DNA from: Saccharibacillus kuerlensis DSM 22868
GTDB taxonomy: Bacteria > Bacillota > Bacilli > Paenibacillales > Paenibacillaceae
Length of the DNA stretch: 56,889 nt
Assembly: GCF_000378145.1 (NCBI RefSeq)
Contig: NZ_KB899301.1
Span: 1-56,889, forward strand
Direction of reading: 5' to 3'
Made by a program: the position numbers and the translations under genes
Notes under the pieces: generated by a model
What the model was told of the DNA's origin: nothing
The model's input: only the letters and a program-made list of their open reading frames with translations
The model's database searches: none
Part shown: positions 8,639 to 16,945 of the stretch, in pieces
Numbering within the stretch: position 1 is the stretch's first letter
Layout of the letters: each line of letters starts with the position of its first letter

Positions 8639-9073
8639 ATGGCAATGTCTTTTGATCAATATATGCGCGATATGATCCAGCCGATGCGTGATGAGCTGAC
8701 ATCGCTGGGAATTCGTGAACTGCGTACACCGGAAGAAGTGGAAGAAAACCTGCCGAACGCGACAGGCACAACGCTTGTCGTGATCAACTCGGTCTGCGGC
8801 TGTGCCGCGGGACAATGCCGTCCGGGTGTTGCCCAGGCGCTTCAGCATGAGAAAACGCCAAACAACCTGTTTACGGTATTCGCCGGACAGGACAAGGAAG
8901 CCACGGCTCAGGCTCGCGAATACTTCGCACCGTACCCGCCTTCCTCGCCTTCGATTGCGCTGTTCAAGGACGGAGAACTGGTTCACTTTATCGAGCGTCA
9001 CGGAATTGAAGACCGCTCTGCCGGTGAGATTGCCGAAGAGCTGACTCAGAAATTCGACGAATTCTGCGGCTAA
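8639..9073 (+). CDS. Bacilliredoxin, BrxA/BrxB (YphP/YqiW) family
   Basis: 144 residues, the family length, with the CGC active site in NSVCGCAAGQCRP near residue 55 of a thioredoxin-like fold. Bacilliredoxins remove bacillithiol from S-bacillithiolated proteins after oxidative stress, so the organism probably makes bacillithiol. GAAGGAGTG lies 8 bases before ATG 8639 (ATG 8645 is a second in-frame choice). A TATAAT-like box is visible at 8598-8603. A terminator follows at 9144-9184, so it is monocistronic. BrxA and BrxB cannot be separated by eye. Confidence 0.9.
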   Translation: MAMSFDQYMRDMIQPMRDELTSLGIRELRTPEEVEENLPNATGTTLVVINSVCGCAAGQCRPGVAQALQHEKTPNNLFTVFAGQDKEATAQAREYFAPYPPSSPSIALFKDGELVHFIERHGIEDRSAGEIAEELTQKFDEFCG

Positions 9074-9143
9074 ACATTTTTGACGGTTTATCTTTTGAAC
9101 GGTCTGTTTTTAAATAAGTCTGTTTTTGAATAATAAATATGCG

Positions 9144-9184
9144 GCGCTCCGGCAGACGATTTCGTCATGCGGGGCGCTTTTTTT
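9144..9184 (+). terminator. Intrinsic terminator after bacilliredoxin gene
   Basis: GCGCTCCG (9144-9151) pairs with CGGGGCGC (9170-9177), with an inner GACGA/TCGTC stem and seven T residues. Confidence 0.85.
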
Positions 9185-9271
9185 CATGAATGGATAGGGG
9201 AATACTTCGCAAGCAGATGAGGAATTACATAGCAAAAATAGAAGCGGAATATGTAAAAAAAGACGCGTAAG

Positions 9272-9299
9272 TTCGATGTTAGCCTGTTACGGGTATAAT
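9272..9299 (+). promoter_or_regulatory. Candidate sigma-A promoter of nadE
   Basis: Perfect -10 TATAAT at 9294-9299 with weak -35 TTCGAT at 9272-9277, spacer 16, about 70 bases before the nadE start. Confidence 0.45.
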
Positions 9300-9369
9300 G
9301 GAGAGGAGAGGCATTAACCATTTTGTCCGGGAGATACAAGTTCCGGATACTCAAAGGAGAGAATGTACG

Positions 9370-10185
9370 ATGAGTTTGCAGCAACAGATTATCGCGGAAT
9401 TGGGTGTAAAGCCCACGATCGATCCTGAAGCCGAAATCCGCAAGCGGGTCGACTTTCTGAAACAGTATGTGCTTGGTTCAGGCACCAACGGTCTGCTGAT
9501 CGCGATCAGCGGCGGTGTAGACAGTGCAGTAGCTGCCGGCCTGTGCAAGCGGGCGACGGACGAATTAACGCAGGAGCAGGGCAAGGAATATGTCACGCTC
9601 GGCGTATTCCAGCCGTACGGCGAACAGTCCGATATCGAACACAGCTACGCGACGGCCAAAGCTTTCGATCTGAAGCATACCGTCGAAACGAATATTCAAG
9701 ATGCGGTAGACCATGTCGCTTCTACAGTCGAGAAAAGCTTCCAAGACCTGGCTATCAACAATGCAGGCAAGATGACGGACAAGGGCAAAGGCAACATCAA
9801 AGCGAGAACTCGTATGGTTGTACAGTATGCACTGTCATTCGAGTTAAACCTGCTTGTAGTCGGCACCGACCATGCTTCGGAAGCGATCACCGGCTTCTAT
9901 ACGAAGTGGGGCGACGGAGCGGTCGATATTACGCCGCTGTCTACCCTGAACAAGCGTCAAGTTCGTCAGGTAGCGCGTGCGCTGGGCGTTCCAAGCGAGA
10001 TTGTCGAGAAAGCGCCGACGGCCGGCCTGTGGGTCGGACAGACCGACGAAGCTGAGCTGGGCATTACGTACGACGAGAACAGTGACTACCTGGAGGGCAA
10101 GGAAGTCGATCCGAACGTTCAGTCGCTGCTGGAAAACTTCTATAAGAACACAGCGCATAAGCGGAGTCCGATTCCGGGAATCTGA
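9370..10185 (+). CDS. nadE: Ammonia-dependent NAD(+) synthetase
   Basis: 271 residues from ATG 9370 (CAAAGGAGAG 8 bases upstream), matching the roughly 272-residue Bacillus NadE. It adenylates nicotinic acid adenine dinucleotide and amidates it to NAD+. The PP-loop SGGVDSAV is near residue 46; KARTRMVVQYALSF, GTDHASEAITGFYTKWGDGA and KAPTAGLW are the substrate and ATP-binding segments of the family. No glutaminase domain is present, so it should use free ammonia. The frame is open further upstream to 9298, but that part has no ribosome site. Confidence 0.93.
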   Translation: MSLQQQIIAELGVKPTIDPEAEIRKRVDFLKQYVLGSGTNGLLIAISGGVDSAVAAGLCKRATDELTQEQGKEYVTLGVFQPYGEQSDIEHSYATAKAFDLKHTVETNIQDAVDHVASTVEKSFQDLAINNAGKMTDKGKGNIKARTRMVVQYALSFELNLLVVGTDHASEAITGFYTKWGDGAVDITPLSTLNKRQVRQVARALGVPSEIVEKAPTAGLWVGQTDEAELGITYDENSDYLEGKEVDPNVQSLLENFYKNTAHKRSPIPGI

Positions 10186-10218
10186 TTCAAAGCGAAACGC
10201 ATAGAAACCTTGTCGACC

Positions 10219-10502
10219 GCTTAAAGACCTGCTTACAGCAGGTCAATGTTCGAGAAAGTATGATTCCGAGTGAAGTGAGGAGGCGGAGGGAGAAATTCAG
10301 TATAGGAACGATAGTGCTCGCCTTTGAAATTGAGAAAACACCGCTAAAACGCGATCCTTTTTCTTAATTTCAACAAGCGACTTAAAGCCTTTCGAAGAAA
10401 GGCACATCGTAAGCATCAGCCAACGAATTTCTCCCGCAGCCCTTGAGCTTCCAAAGTGCATAGGATTTTCTTAATAGCTTAAAGACCTGCTTATAGCAGG
10501 TC
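10219..10502. repeat. 26-bp direct repeat (terminator hairpin) flanking MITE-like copy A
   Basis: GCTTAAAGACCTGCTTACAG followed by CAGGTC at 10219-10244 recurs with one change at 10477-10502. Each copy contains the hairpin GACCTGC/GCAGGTC; only the second is followed by a T run and acts as a terminator. Confidence 0.85.
10250..10474 (+). repeat. MITE-like dispersed repeat, copy A
   Basis: About 225 bases starting with TCGAGAAAGT and ending with the degenerate inverse ATTTTCTTAA. Internal modules shared with copies at 36594-36754 and 43134-43361: AAATTCAGT-n-AGGAACGATAGTG-CTCGCCTTTG, TTTCAACAAGCGAC, AAAGCCTTTCGAAGAAAGGC (a hairpin), CACATCGTAAG, AACGAATTTCTCCCGCAGCC and CTTGAGCTTC. It has no coding capacity. 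It fills the nadE-acpS interval and lies between two copies of the nadE terminator hairpin. Confidence 0.8.
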
Positions 10503-10508
10503 TTTTTT
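10481..10508 (+). terminator. Intrinsic terminator between nadE and acpS
   Basis: AAAGACCTGC-ttat-AGCAGGTCTTTTTT, a classic hairpin with six T residues; a second copy of the hairpin at 10226-10244 lacks the T run. Confidence 0.8.
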
Positions 10509-10677
10509 GCGGGATGACCCAGGTTCGTCAGGAGGCCATCTGTTGAGCACGACATCAATCCAGAAATCGAACCGGAACTGGAGTTCGCCTGCTTCTCCTG
10601 CTACAATATAGGGCAGAGCTGCGGCACTGCCGCCACACGGCGGCCGAATTATACGGAGTGAAAGTGGGGGAGCCGAG

Positions 10678-11076
10678 ATGATCTACGGAATCGGCCATGA
10701 CATATTGGAGATCGACCGGGTCGTCCGGCTGCTGAAGGGAAAACAAAGCGAACGTTTCCTGTACCGAATTTTGACACCGAAGGAACTTGAAATTGCCCGA
10801 GCCCGAGGTCCTAAGCTGGCGGAATTTGTCTCCGGGCGCTTTGCTGCCAAGGAAGCGATCGTGAAGGCGCTGGGCTGCGGAATCGGTCGCACAGTCGGAT
10901 TCGACGATATCGAGATCGTTCCAGATACGCTGGGCAAGCCGGGAGTCTCTCTCTCGGAGGCAGCTTGGAACAGGCTGAATCTGCCGGGCGGGAACGCTTA
11001 TCTTATACATTTGAGCATTACGCATCAGCCGGCGATGGCTTCGGCTTTCGCCGTAGTAGAAAGGACGACATCATGA
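10678..11076 (+). CDS. acpS: Holo-[acyl-carrier-protein] synthase
   Basis: 132 residues, the trimeric AcpS type. It transfers 4'-phosphopantetheine from CoA to apo-ACP for fatty-acid synthesis. The two signature motifs are present: GIGHDILEIDRV at the N-terminus (Mg-binding Asp) and FVSGRFAAKEAIVKALG near residue 50, plus HLSITHQPAMASAFAVVE at the end. GTGGGGGAG precedes ATG 10678. Its stop overlaps the start of mutY (ATGA at 11073), so the two unrelated housekeeping genes are translationally coupled. Confidence 0.93.
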   Translation: MIYGIGHDILEIDRVVRLLKGKQSERFLYRILTPKELEIARARGPKLAEFVSGRFAAKEAIVKALGCGIGRTVGFDDIEIVPDTLGKPGVSLSEAAWNRLNLPGGNAYLIHLSITHQPAMASAFAVVERTTS

Positions 11077-12356
11077 CTGACGAGGAAACAAGGAACGAAG
11101 CAGCGAACGAAAGCGCGGCACAGGAGAGAGAGCGGCGGGTTCGGGAGCGGATTGGTACTGTCGAAGCGGAAGAGAGCAAAGCTTATTTTAGCCGTGAGCT
11201 TCTGCTCTGGTACGACCGCAGCAAGCGGGATCTGCCGTGGCGTCGCCATCGCGATCCTTACTTCATCTGGGTATCGGAAATTATGCTGCAGCAGACCAGA
11301 GTCGATACGGTTATTCCGTACTTCAACCGCTTTATCGAGCGTTTCCCGACCATACGCGATCTGGCGGAAGCGCCTCAGGAAGACGTCGTGAAAATGTGGG
11401 AAGGGCTTGGTTATTATTCCCGGGCCCGGAACCTGCAGGCAGCTGCGCAGCAGATTGTAGAGCTGCATGACGGAAAAATGCCTTCCGAACGCGAACACGT
11501 CTTTGCTTTAAAAGGTGTCGGTCCGTACACGGCCGGGGCGATTTTGAGCATCGCCTTCAACCGGCCTGAACCGGCGGTAGACGGCAACGTTATGCGTGTG
11601 CTGTCGCGCTATTTTCTGATCGAAGACGATATTGCCAAGCCCAAGACGAGAGTGGCGATGGAGAAGATGATTCCGGAATTGATTCCGGAAGGGCGGGCGT
11701 CGGACTTCAACCAGGCGCTGATGGAGCTTGGTGCGCTGATCTGTACGCCGAAATCGCCGCACTGTCTGATCTGTCCGGTTATGGAGCACTGCCGGGGCCG
11801 GATCGAAGGGATGGAGCGCGACCTGCCGATCAAGACGAAGGCGAAGAAGCCTCGTCCCGAGCAGCGGCTGGGCGTGCTGCTGGAAGGGTCCGGCGAACAC
11901 GAGGGACGCGTGCTGGTACGCCGTCGTCCGAAGACAGGCCTGCTGGCGGGCATGTGGGAACTTCCGCATATTGCGGCAGGAAGCGGGGCGGAAGCGGGAG
12001 ATCTCGGTCTTGATGTCGCGCAGCTTGAAGAACTGCTTGAAGACCGTGGATTGGCATGGTCGCCAATGTCACCATATTTGACAGCGGAGCATACGTTCAG
12101 CCATATTCATTGGACGATGAGAGTGTTGATCGCCCGCGAGGAGTCGGAAACATTGGCACATTTGGCTGCCGAGAGCGGCGTGCCTTACGCAGTCGCGGTT
12201 CCGGAAGCTGCTGAAGCGGAGGACGAATTAATAGACGAAGAAACCGGCGAGGAATGGCGCTGGATCTCACGCGAAGATATGGAAACTATCGCATTCCCCA
12301 ACCTGTTCTTGAATATTTTAAACCGGTATTTCGCAGGAGAGAGCGAGCGGGAGTAG
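11073..12356 (+). CDS. mutY: Adenine DNA glycosylase MutY
   Basis: 427 residues from the ATG overlapping the acpS stop. MutY removes adenine opposite 8-oxoguanine. An extra 45-residue charged N-terminal segment precedes the core. Then LPWRRHRDPYFIWVSEIMLQQT with the catalytic Glu, helix-hairpin-helix LKGVGPYTAGAI, catalytic Asp in PAVDGNVMRVLSR, and the 4Fe-4S site C-x6-C-x2-C-x5-C (CTPKSPHCLICPVMEHC). The C-terminal 8-oxoG-reading NUDIX-like domain carries RRPKTGLLAGMWELPH and ends in a Glu-rich insertion. No separate ribosome site is needed, as translation is coupled to acpS. Confidence 0.93.
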   Translation: MTDEETRNEAANESAAQERERRVRERIGTVEAEESKAYFSRELLLWYDRSKRDLPWRRHRDPYFIWVSEIMLQQTRVDTVIPYFNRFIERFPTIRDLAEAPQEDVVKMWEGLGYYSRARNLQAAAQQIVELHDGKMPSEREHVFALKGVGPYTAGAILSIAFNRPEPAVDGNVMRVLSRYFLIEDDIAKPKTRVAMEKMIPELIPEGRASDFNQALMELGALICTPKSPHCLICPVMEHCRGRIEGMERDLPIKTKAKKPRPEQRLGVLLEGSGEHEGRVLVRRRPKTGLLAGMWELPHIAAGSGAEAGDLGLDVAQLEELLEDRGLAWSPMSPYLTAEHTFSHIHWTMRVLIAREESETLAHLAAESGVPYAVAVPEAAEAEDELIDEETGEEWRWISREDMETIAFPNLFLNILNRYFAGESERE

Positions 12357-12382
12357 AGGCAGCAAGAGAAGCAAAAGGAGCT

Positions 12383-12517
12383 ATGAACGAAGTAGTGGGA
12401 ATGAACGGAGAAACAGCAATAAAAGAAGCAGTTGCAAAAGAAGCAGAAGTAACAAGTAGAAGATATCGTAGAGGTTCCGGCATACGAATTGCAAGGAACA
12501 AACAGCGGAATGCATAA
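12383..12517 (+). CDS. Candidate small protein, 44 residues, downstream of mutY
   Basis: ATG 12383 stands 6 bases after AAAAGGAG and the frame runs to TAA 12515-12517, directly against the terminator. It begins MNEVVGMNGETAIKEAVAKE and then turns strongly basic (SRRYRRGSGIRIARNKQRNA). An amphipathic helix followed by an Arg-rich tail suggests nucleic-acid or membrane binding, but I know no family. It lies 26 bases after mutY in the same transcript. The frame also continues openly from inside mutY, so the ORF could be chance. Confidence 0.45.
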   Translation: MNEVVGMNGETAIKEAVAKEAEVTSRRYRRGSGIRIARNKQRNA

Positions 12518-12548
12518 AAAACGCCGATCCTTAAGGATCGGCGTTTTT
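12517..12548. terminator. Bidirectional terminator between mutY unit and sodA
   Basis: AAAAACGCCGATCC-ttaa-GGATCGGCGTTTTT, a perfect 14-bp stem including A and T tracts, between convergent genes. Confidence 0.9.
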
Positions 12549-12593
12549 GCGATAAGCTGCATCGGCTGTGCCGGGCAGCAGGCTCGTCGGGAA

Positions 12594-13205
12594 TTACTTC
12601 GCAGCTTCGTAACGCTTGGACACTTCGTCCCAGTTGATTACGTTCCAGAAAGCAGCGATGTAGTCTGGACGCTTGTTCTGGTATTTCAGGTAGTAGGAGT
12701 GCTCCCATACGTCCAGACCAAGGATCGGAGTCAGACCTTCCATGATTGGGCTGTCCTGGTTCGGTGTGCTTGTTACAGCCAGTTTGCCGTCTTTGCCGAC
12801 AACGAGCCATGCCCAGCCGCTGCCGAAACGAGTCGTAGCCGCTTTGTTGAAATCTTCTTTGAATTTATCGAAGCCGCCCAGCTCGCTGTCGATTGCTTCA
12901 GCCAGCGCGCCCGAAGGGTTGCCGCCGCCGTTTGGTCCGATAACGGTCCAGAACAGGCTGTGGTTGTGGTGACCGCCGCCGTTGTTGCGAACAGCCGTAC
13001 GGATGCTTTCAGGTACGCTGTCGAGGTTGGCGATCAGCTCTTCGAGGCTCTTGCTTTGCAGCTCGGGAGCGCTCTCCAGAGCGTTGTTCAAGTTGGTAAC
13101 GTATGTGTTGTGATGGCGATCGTGGTGGATTTCCATCGTCTGTGCGTCGATATGTGGCTCAAGCGCGTCGTTCGAGTACGGCAGTGCTGGCAGTTCAAAA
13201 GCCAT
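12594..13205 (-). CDS. sodA: Superoxide dismutase [Mn]
   Basis: 203 residues with the Fe/Mn-SOD fold. Metal ligands: His in [13 protein letters not shown] (about 27), His in [11 protein letters not shown] (about 81), and Asp and His in [13 protein letters not shown] (about 163 and 167). The [13 protein letters not shown] and [10 protein letters not shown] context and Gly/Gln pattern favour manganese. It converts superoxide to peroxide and oxygen. AGGAGG lies 9 bases before the ATG. The leader of about 90 bases leads back to a sigma-A promoter at 13303-13331. Confidence 0.95.
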   Translation of the reverse strand: MAFELPALPYSNDALEPHIDAQTMEIHHDRHHNTYVTNLNNALESAPELQSKSLEELIANLDSVPESIRTAVRNNGGGHHNHSLFWTVIGPNGGGNPSGALAEAIDSELGGFDKFKEDFNKAATTRFGSGWAWLVVGKDGKLAVTSTPNQDSPIMEGLTPILGLDVWEHSYYLKYQNKRPDYIAAFWNVINWDEVSKRYEAAK

Positions 13206-13302
13206 AATAAAATTACCTCCTGCTTAAGTGGGATTTGGCGACGTTTCGCGCAAAAGATGATGAACTTGCCTAGGAAGTACAGAGAAACGTCTTTACCCTT
13301 TA

Positions 13303-13331
13303 ATTAAACAGGAACACTTTCTTTAAATCAA
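13303..13331 (-). promoter_or_regulatory. Candidate sigma-A promoter of sodA
   Basis: On the minus strand TTGATT (13326-13331), 17-base spacer, TTTAAT (13303-13308), about 100 bases before the sodA start. Confidence 0.55.
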
Positions 13332-13812
13332 TAGATCATTTTTCCTCCGTGACTTTTTGCAGAACGAAAAAATCTTGCAAGCCTGTGCTGTAGGGAGAAA
13401 AGAAAATAGGGAAGTGTTAAAAAAGTCATAATGATGTAAATTCCATTTGTTTATAATCGAACGGTAAAGAAGGCGAAAAATCGCGAGAAATGCACGGCAA
13501 GCTGGCGAAAAAACTCGAATTATAGCGCTTTCAAAAGAAAAGTAATGTTTTTTCGTGTCACTTGTGGTTTAATAAGCGTGTGAGGAAAGTGAAACCGCTG
13601 GAAACCACGCATTTTTTCTGCCTTTTTTGTAAATCCGCGTCTTTCTTTCTGTAAAAACCTGATTCAAGTAAGCTTTTGCGAAAGGCTCCGAACGACGGTT
13701 TTCATAGCCTGATCGAGCCGGGGGATAACAGTCGTCCGTTCTATAGCTGTGAAAACTTGTAATGCCGCTTTTTGCATGTGCTGCCATTTCCAAAGAAGAA
13801 GGGGATTTAAGC
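13332..13812. other. Intergenic region upstream of GNAT gene
   Basis: AT-rich non-coding DNA between divergent sodA and the GNAT gene. A TATAAT box at 13452-13457 has no good -35. A half-matching cre-like TGAAAGCGCTATAA lies on the minus strand near 13520-13535. The minus-strand open frame at 13569-13814 has no ribosome site and is not called. Confidence 0.4.
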
Positions 13813-14238
13813 ATGAACGTTCGTTCTTTTCAGTTAAGTGATTCTAGCCGTATTTCAGAACTTCTGAAGGTCGCTTTATCCGAAGAATGTTATGAAAAGA
13901 CGATTGGTCCATTCGCCAGGCAGTTGTCTTGGGATTCGGAACTGATTCTGGTAGCGGAAGACGGAGATGAGCTTGTCGGTGTGCTGATCGGTACGATTGA
14001 GCGCAACATGGGCTGTTATTACCGTATTGCTGTTCATCCGGATTATCGTCGGCAGGGAATCGGCAAGGCGATGGTCGCCAAGCTCGAAGGCCGCTTTCAA
14101 CAGCGTAAAGTCAGCGATATTTTTGTATCTGGAGATGAGCACAACTCACCTGCACTCCCGCTGTATGAAGCTATGGGCTACGGCGCGAACCGCATTTTGA
14201 ATGCTGTTCAGAAGCTCAGTATTTTGGCTGTACATTAA
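13813..14238 (+). CDS. GNAT-family N-acetyltransferase
   Basis: 141 residues, one GNAT domain. The acetyl-CoA pyrophosphate loop is visible as RRQGIGKAMVAKLE near residue 82, preceded by the beta strand YYRIAVHPDYR and followed by LPLYEAMGYGANR, the usual C-terminal element. ATG 13813 with AAGGGGATT upstream is chosen over the in-frame ATG 13762, which has no ribosome site. The acceptor is unknown. Single gene, no clear terminator after it. Confidence 0.85.
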   Translation: MNVRSFQLSDSSRISELLKVALSEECYEKTIGPFARQLSWDSELILVAEDGDELVGVLIGTIERNMGCYYRIAVHPDYRRQGIGKAMVAKLEGRFQQRKVSDIFVSGDEHNSPALPLYEAMGYGANRILNAVQKLSILAVH

Positions 14239-14661
14239 AAGGCTGAAGCCGATCAATATCCGAAGCGGGAAGCTGTCGGATACGGTGGAGAAAGCCGCAG
14301 AATAGACATATACGCGGATTCCCCGGAAAGGAACCGCTTGAACTTGAATAAGCATGCCTGCTTTCTCGGGTGTCCGCACGGCCTTCGCGCCGCATACGGA
14401 AGCTGGAGAGTGTAGGGATGCTTTTTATTTTGTCCGGTCTTATATTCAGGTGAGATCCAGAAGTGAAATTCCTGCGAAATCCCTCGATTTTATTCCGTAT
14501 TAGAGGTAAAATAGAGAGTGCTTCATAATAGCATAATGACACAAGAACGCTTCCGGCAGCTTGATGAAGCCCGGATTAAAGCGTCTTTTTTGCGTAAAGC
14601 ATAGATGAAAATTTCCATGTGCACGTGTATGAACAAGAATAAAGAGAAGGGAGGGATCGGT
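14239..14661. other. Intergenic region upstream of queG fusion gene
   Basis: About 420 bases without a supported gene. The only promoter-like element is a TAAAAT box near 14506; no palindrome, riboswitch or terminator was recognised. Confidence 0.4.
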
Positions 14662-16791
14662 ATGAACGAACAGGTACGAGAGGGCGGCGGAACGAAGACG
14701 GCGTCATGGGAAGCGCTGAAACGCGAAATTATCGAGGCGGCCCCATCGCTTGGAATCGACGACATCGGATTTGCTTCGGCCGAGCCTTTTCTGTCGCTGC
14801 GAACGAGACTGGAGCAGCATCGCGCCAACGGTTACGAGTCGGGCTTCGAAGAACCGGATCTGGACAAGCGAACTTATCCGGCGCTCAGCCACGAGGACCC
14901 GCAGTCGCTGATTGCCATTGCTGTCGCTTATCCTTCCAAACTGGAGAATGCGCCGAAGTCCGAGCCGGGCCGCACCCGCGGCATGATGGCGCGTTCGGCC
15001 TGGGGCCGGGATTATCATCATGTGCTGCGGGAAGCGATGGACCGGCTGGTTGAGTTTATTAAGCAAAAAGTGCCGCATGCCAGCGTCGTCAGTATGGTGG
15101 ATACCGGCGTGCTGTCGGACCGCGCTGTCGCGCACCGGGCGGGGATCGGTTTTCAAGGGAAAAACTGCATGATCATCTCTCCTAAATACGGTTCATGGAT
15201 TTATTTGGGCGAACTGATTACGAATATCCCGTTCTCGCCGGATGAAGAAGTTCAGGAGGACTGCGGCGACTGCACACGCTGTATCGACGCCTGCCCGACA
15301 GGTGCACTGGTCGGTCCCGGCGAGCTGAATGCACAGCGCTGCGTATCCTTTCTGACTCAGACCAAGGGGCTGCTGAGCGAAGAATTCATGATGAAGATCG
15401 GCAACCGGCTGTACGGCTGTGATACCTGCCAGATCGTCTGTCCGAAAAATAAGGGCAAGCACTGGCCGCATCATGAGCAGCTTCAGCCGGATCCCGAGAA
15501 GGCGAAGCCGCTGCTGCTGCCGATCCTGGATCTGAGCAACCGACAGTTCAAGGAGCGTTTCGGCGATACGGCCGCTGCATGGCGCGGACGGGGACCGATC
15601 CAGCGTAATGCGGTGATCGCGCTGGGGAATTTTAAGGACGAGGCGGCAATGCCTAAGCTCGCTGAAGTGCTGCAGAGCGATCCGCGTCCGGTTATGCGCG
15701 GCACGGCCGCATGGGCGATCGGCCGAATCGGCGGTCCTGCCGCCGAAGAGGCGCTGCTCGCTGCGAAGCCGCTGGAGCAGGATGCGGAAGTGGTAGAGCG
15801 GATTGAGCTTGCATTGAGCGAAGTGCGAGAAGGCCGCAGACCGCGACCGGCGAAAGGAGATCCCGCACGGCGCGGAGCGGCAGCTCCCGGGCCGGGTGCA
15901 TCAGGCCCAAGCGGCGAAGCGGCTGCATCTGCTGTTATAAGCGGCACAAGTGAAGCGGCTGTGGCGGAAGACGGACCAAGTACTTCGGCTGCAGTGGAAG
16001 ACGGAACAAGCGGCACGGATAATTCAGCCGCCGAAGCTGCAAGCGAGGCAGGCGATACAGCCGCAGCGGCAGGTATCACGAGCGCTTCTTCGCCTGCTGG
16101 CGGTACAAACGCTGCGGCTGCAGACGGTGCAAGCGAAGCGTCGGCAGCAGGAATCTCTCCTGCCGCAGCACTCCTGCCATCCGCTCTGCCGTCTTCCCCG
16201 ATGGAAGCGGCAGTTCCCGGCGGAAATGGACGTACAAGCGTTACGGCAGTAGAAATGCTTCTCTGCGACGAGATGCAGTCGCCGATCGGTCCGCTGCTGC
16301 TGACAGCAAGCGAACGGGGATTATGCCGCATCGACTTCGGCACGTTCGACGGACGCTCTGCAGAGCTTGCGAGCTGGGCGAAGCGTTGGTTCGGATCGGC
16401 GGACATTGTTCGCAGGCCTGACATCATCAAGCCATATAAGAAGCAGTTATTTGAATACTTGTCCGGCCGCCGCGAGAAGTTTGAATTCGAACTTGATCTG
16501 CGCGGAACGCCTTTCCAAGTCGAAGTATGGCGTGCGTTGGAGAGCATCGGTTACGGCGGCACAGCTTCTTACAAATGGGTCGCCGAATTCGTTGGGCGTC
16601 CGAATGCTGTAAGAGCGGTAGGCGGCGCCAATAATCGCAATCCTCTGCCGATCGTTCTTCCATGTCACCGGGTTGTCGGTTCGAGCGGGAAGCTGATCGG
16701 TTATGCCGGCGGACTTGATATCAAAGAAAAGCTGCTTGAGATCGAGCGCAAGAGAATGAACGTACAAGAAGAAGGCAGTCCGTACAACTAG
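14662..16791 (+). CDS. queG: Fusion: epoxyqueuosine reductase QueG + O6-alkylguanine-DNA alkyltransferase
   Basis: 709 residues from ATG 14662 (GGGAGGGATC upstream). Residues 1 to about 390 are QueG: cobalamin-binding domain, two 4Fe-4S clusters from CGDCTRCIDACPTG (about 200) and RLYGCDTCQIVCPKNKG (about 250), and HEAT-like repeats. It makes queuosine from epoxyqueuosine in tRNA. Residues of about 393-528 are a low-complexity Ala/Ser/Gly/Glu linker. Residues 530-709 are a complete Ada/Ogt-type suicide methyltransferase with GTPFQVEVWRALESIGYG, RAVGGANNRNP and active site LPCHRVVGSSG. QueG is normally about 380 residues and stands alone, so the fusion is unusual. A frame error joining two genes is unlikely given one continuous frame with a biased linker. 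Confidence 0.9.
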   Translation: MNEQVREGGGTKTASWEALKREIIEAAPSLGIDDIGFASAEPFLSLRTRLEQHRANGYESGFEEPDLDKRTYPALSHEDPQSLIAIAVAYPSKLENAPKSEPGRTRGMMARSAWGRDYHHVLREAMDRLVEFIKQKVPHASVVSMVDTGVLSDRAVAHRAGIGFQGKNCMIISPKYGSWIYLGELITNIPFSPDEEVQEDCGDCTRCIDACPTGALVGPGELNAQRCVSFLTQTKGLLSEEFMMKIGNRLYGCDTCQIVCPKNKGKHWPHHEQLQPDPEKAKPLLLPILDLSNRQFKERFGDTAAAWRGRGPIQRNAVIALGNFKDEAAMPKLAEVLQSDPRPVMRGTAAWAIGRIGGPAAEEALLAAKPLEQDAEVVERIELALSEVREGRRPRPAKGDPARRGAAAPGPGASGPSGEAAASAVISGTSEAAVAEDGPSTSAAVEDGTSGTDNSAAEAASEAGDTAAAAGITSASSPAGGTNAAAADGASEASAAGISPAAALLPSALPSSPMEAAVPGGNGRTSVTAVEMLLCDEMQSPIGPLLLTASERGLCRIDFGTFDGRSAELASWAKRWFGSADIVRRPDIIKPYKKQLFEYLSGRREKFEFELDLRGTPFQVEVWRALESIGYGGTASYKWVAEFVGRPNAVRAVGGANNRNPLPIVLPCHRVVGSSGKLIGYAGGLDIKEKLLEIERKRMNVQEEGSPYN

Positions 16792-16945
16792 GGAAGACTT
16801 TGGCGGTTACTTTTCAATGCTGTCATATACTGAGAGAGCTCTTCCGCCAGCAATAATAAATTGCGGCGAATGCCGCCTCGTGCTACACTTATTACGTGCG
16901 TTTATATGGGCACACATAGCGAAAAAACGTGGGGTGACATCAGCG

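Noticed and set aside
13515-13540. CcpA cre site (TGAAAGCGCTATAA on minus strand)
   Set aside because: Only half of the consensus matches and position relative to any promoter is unclear.
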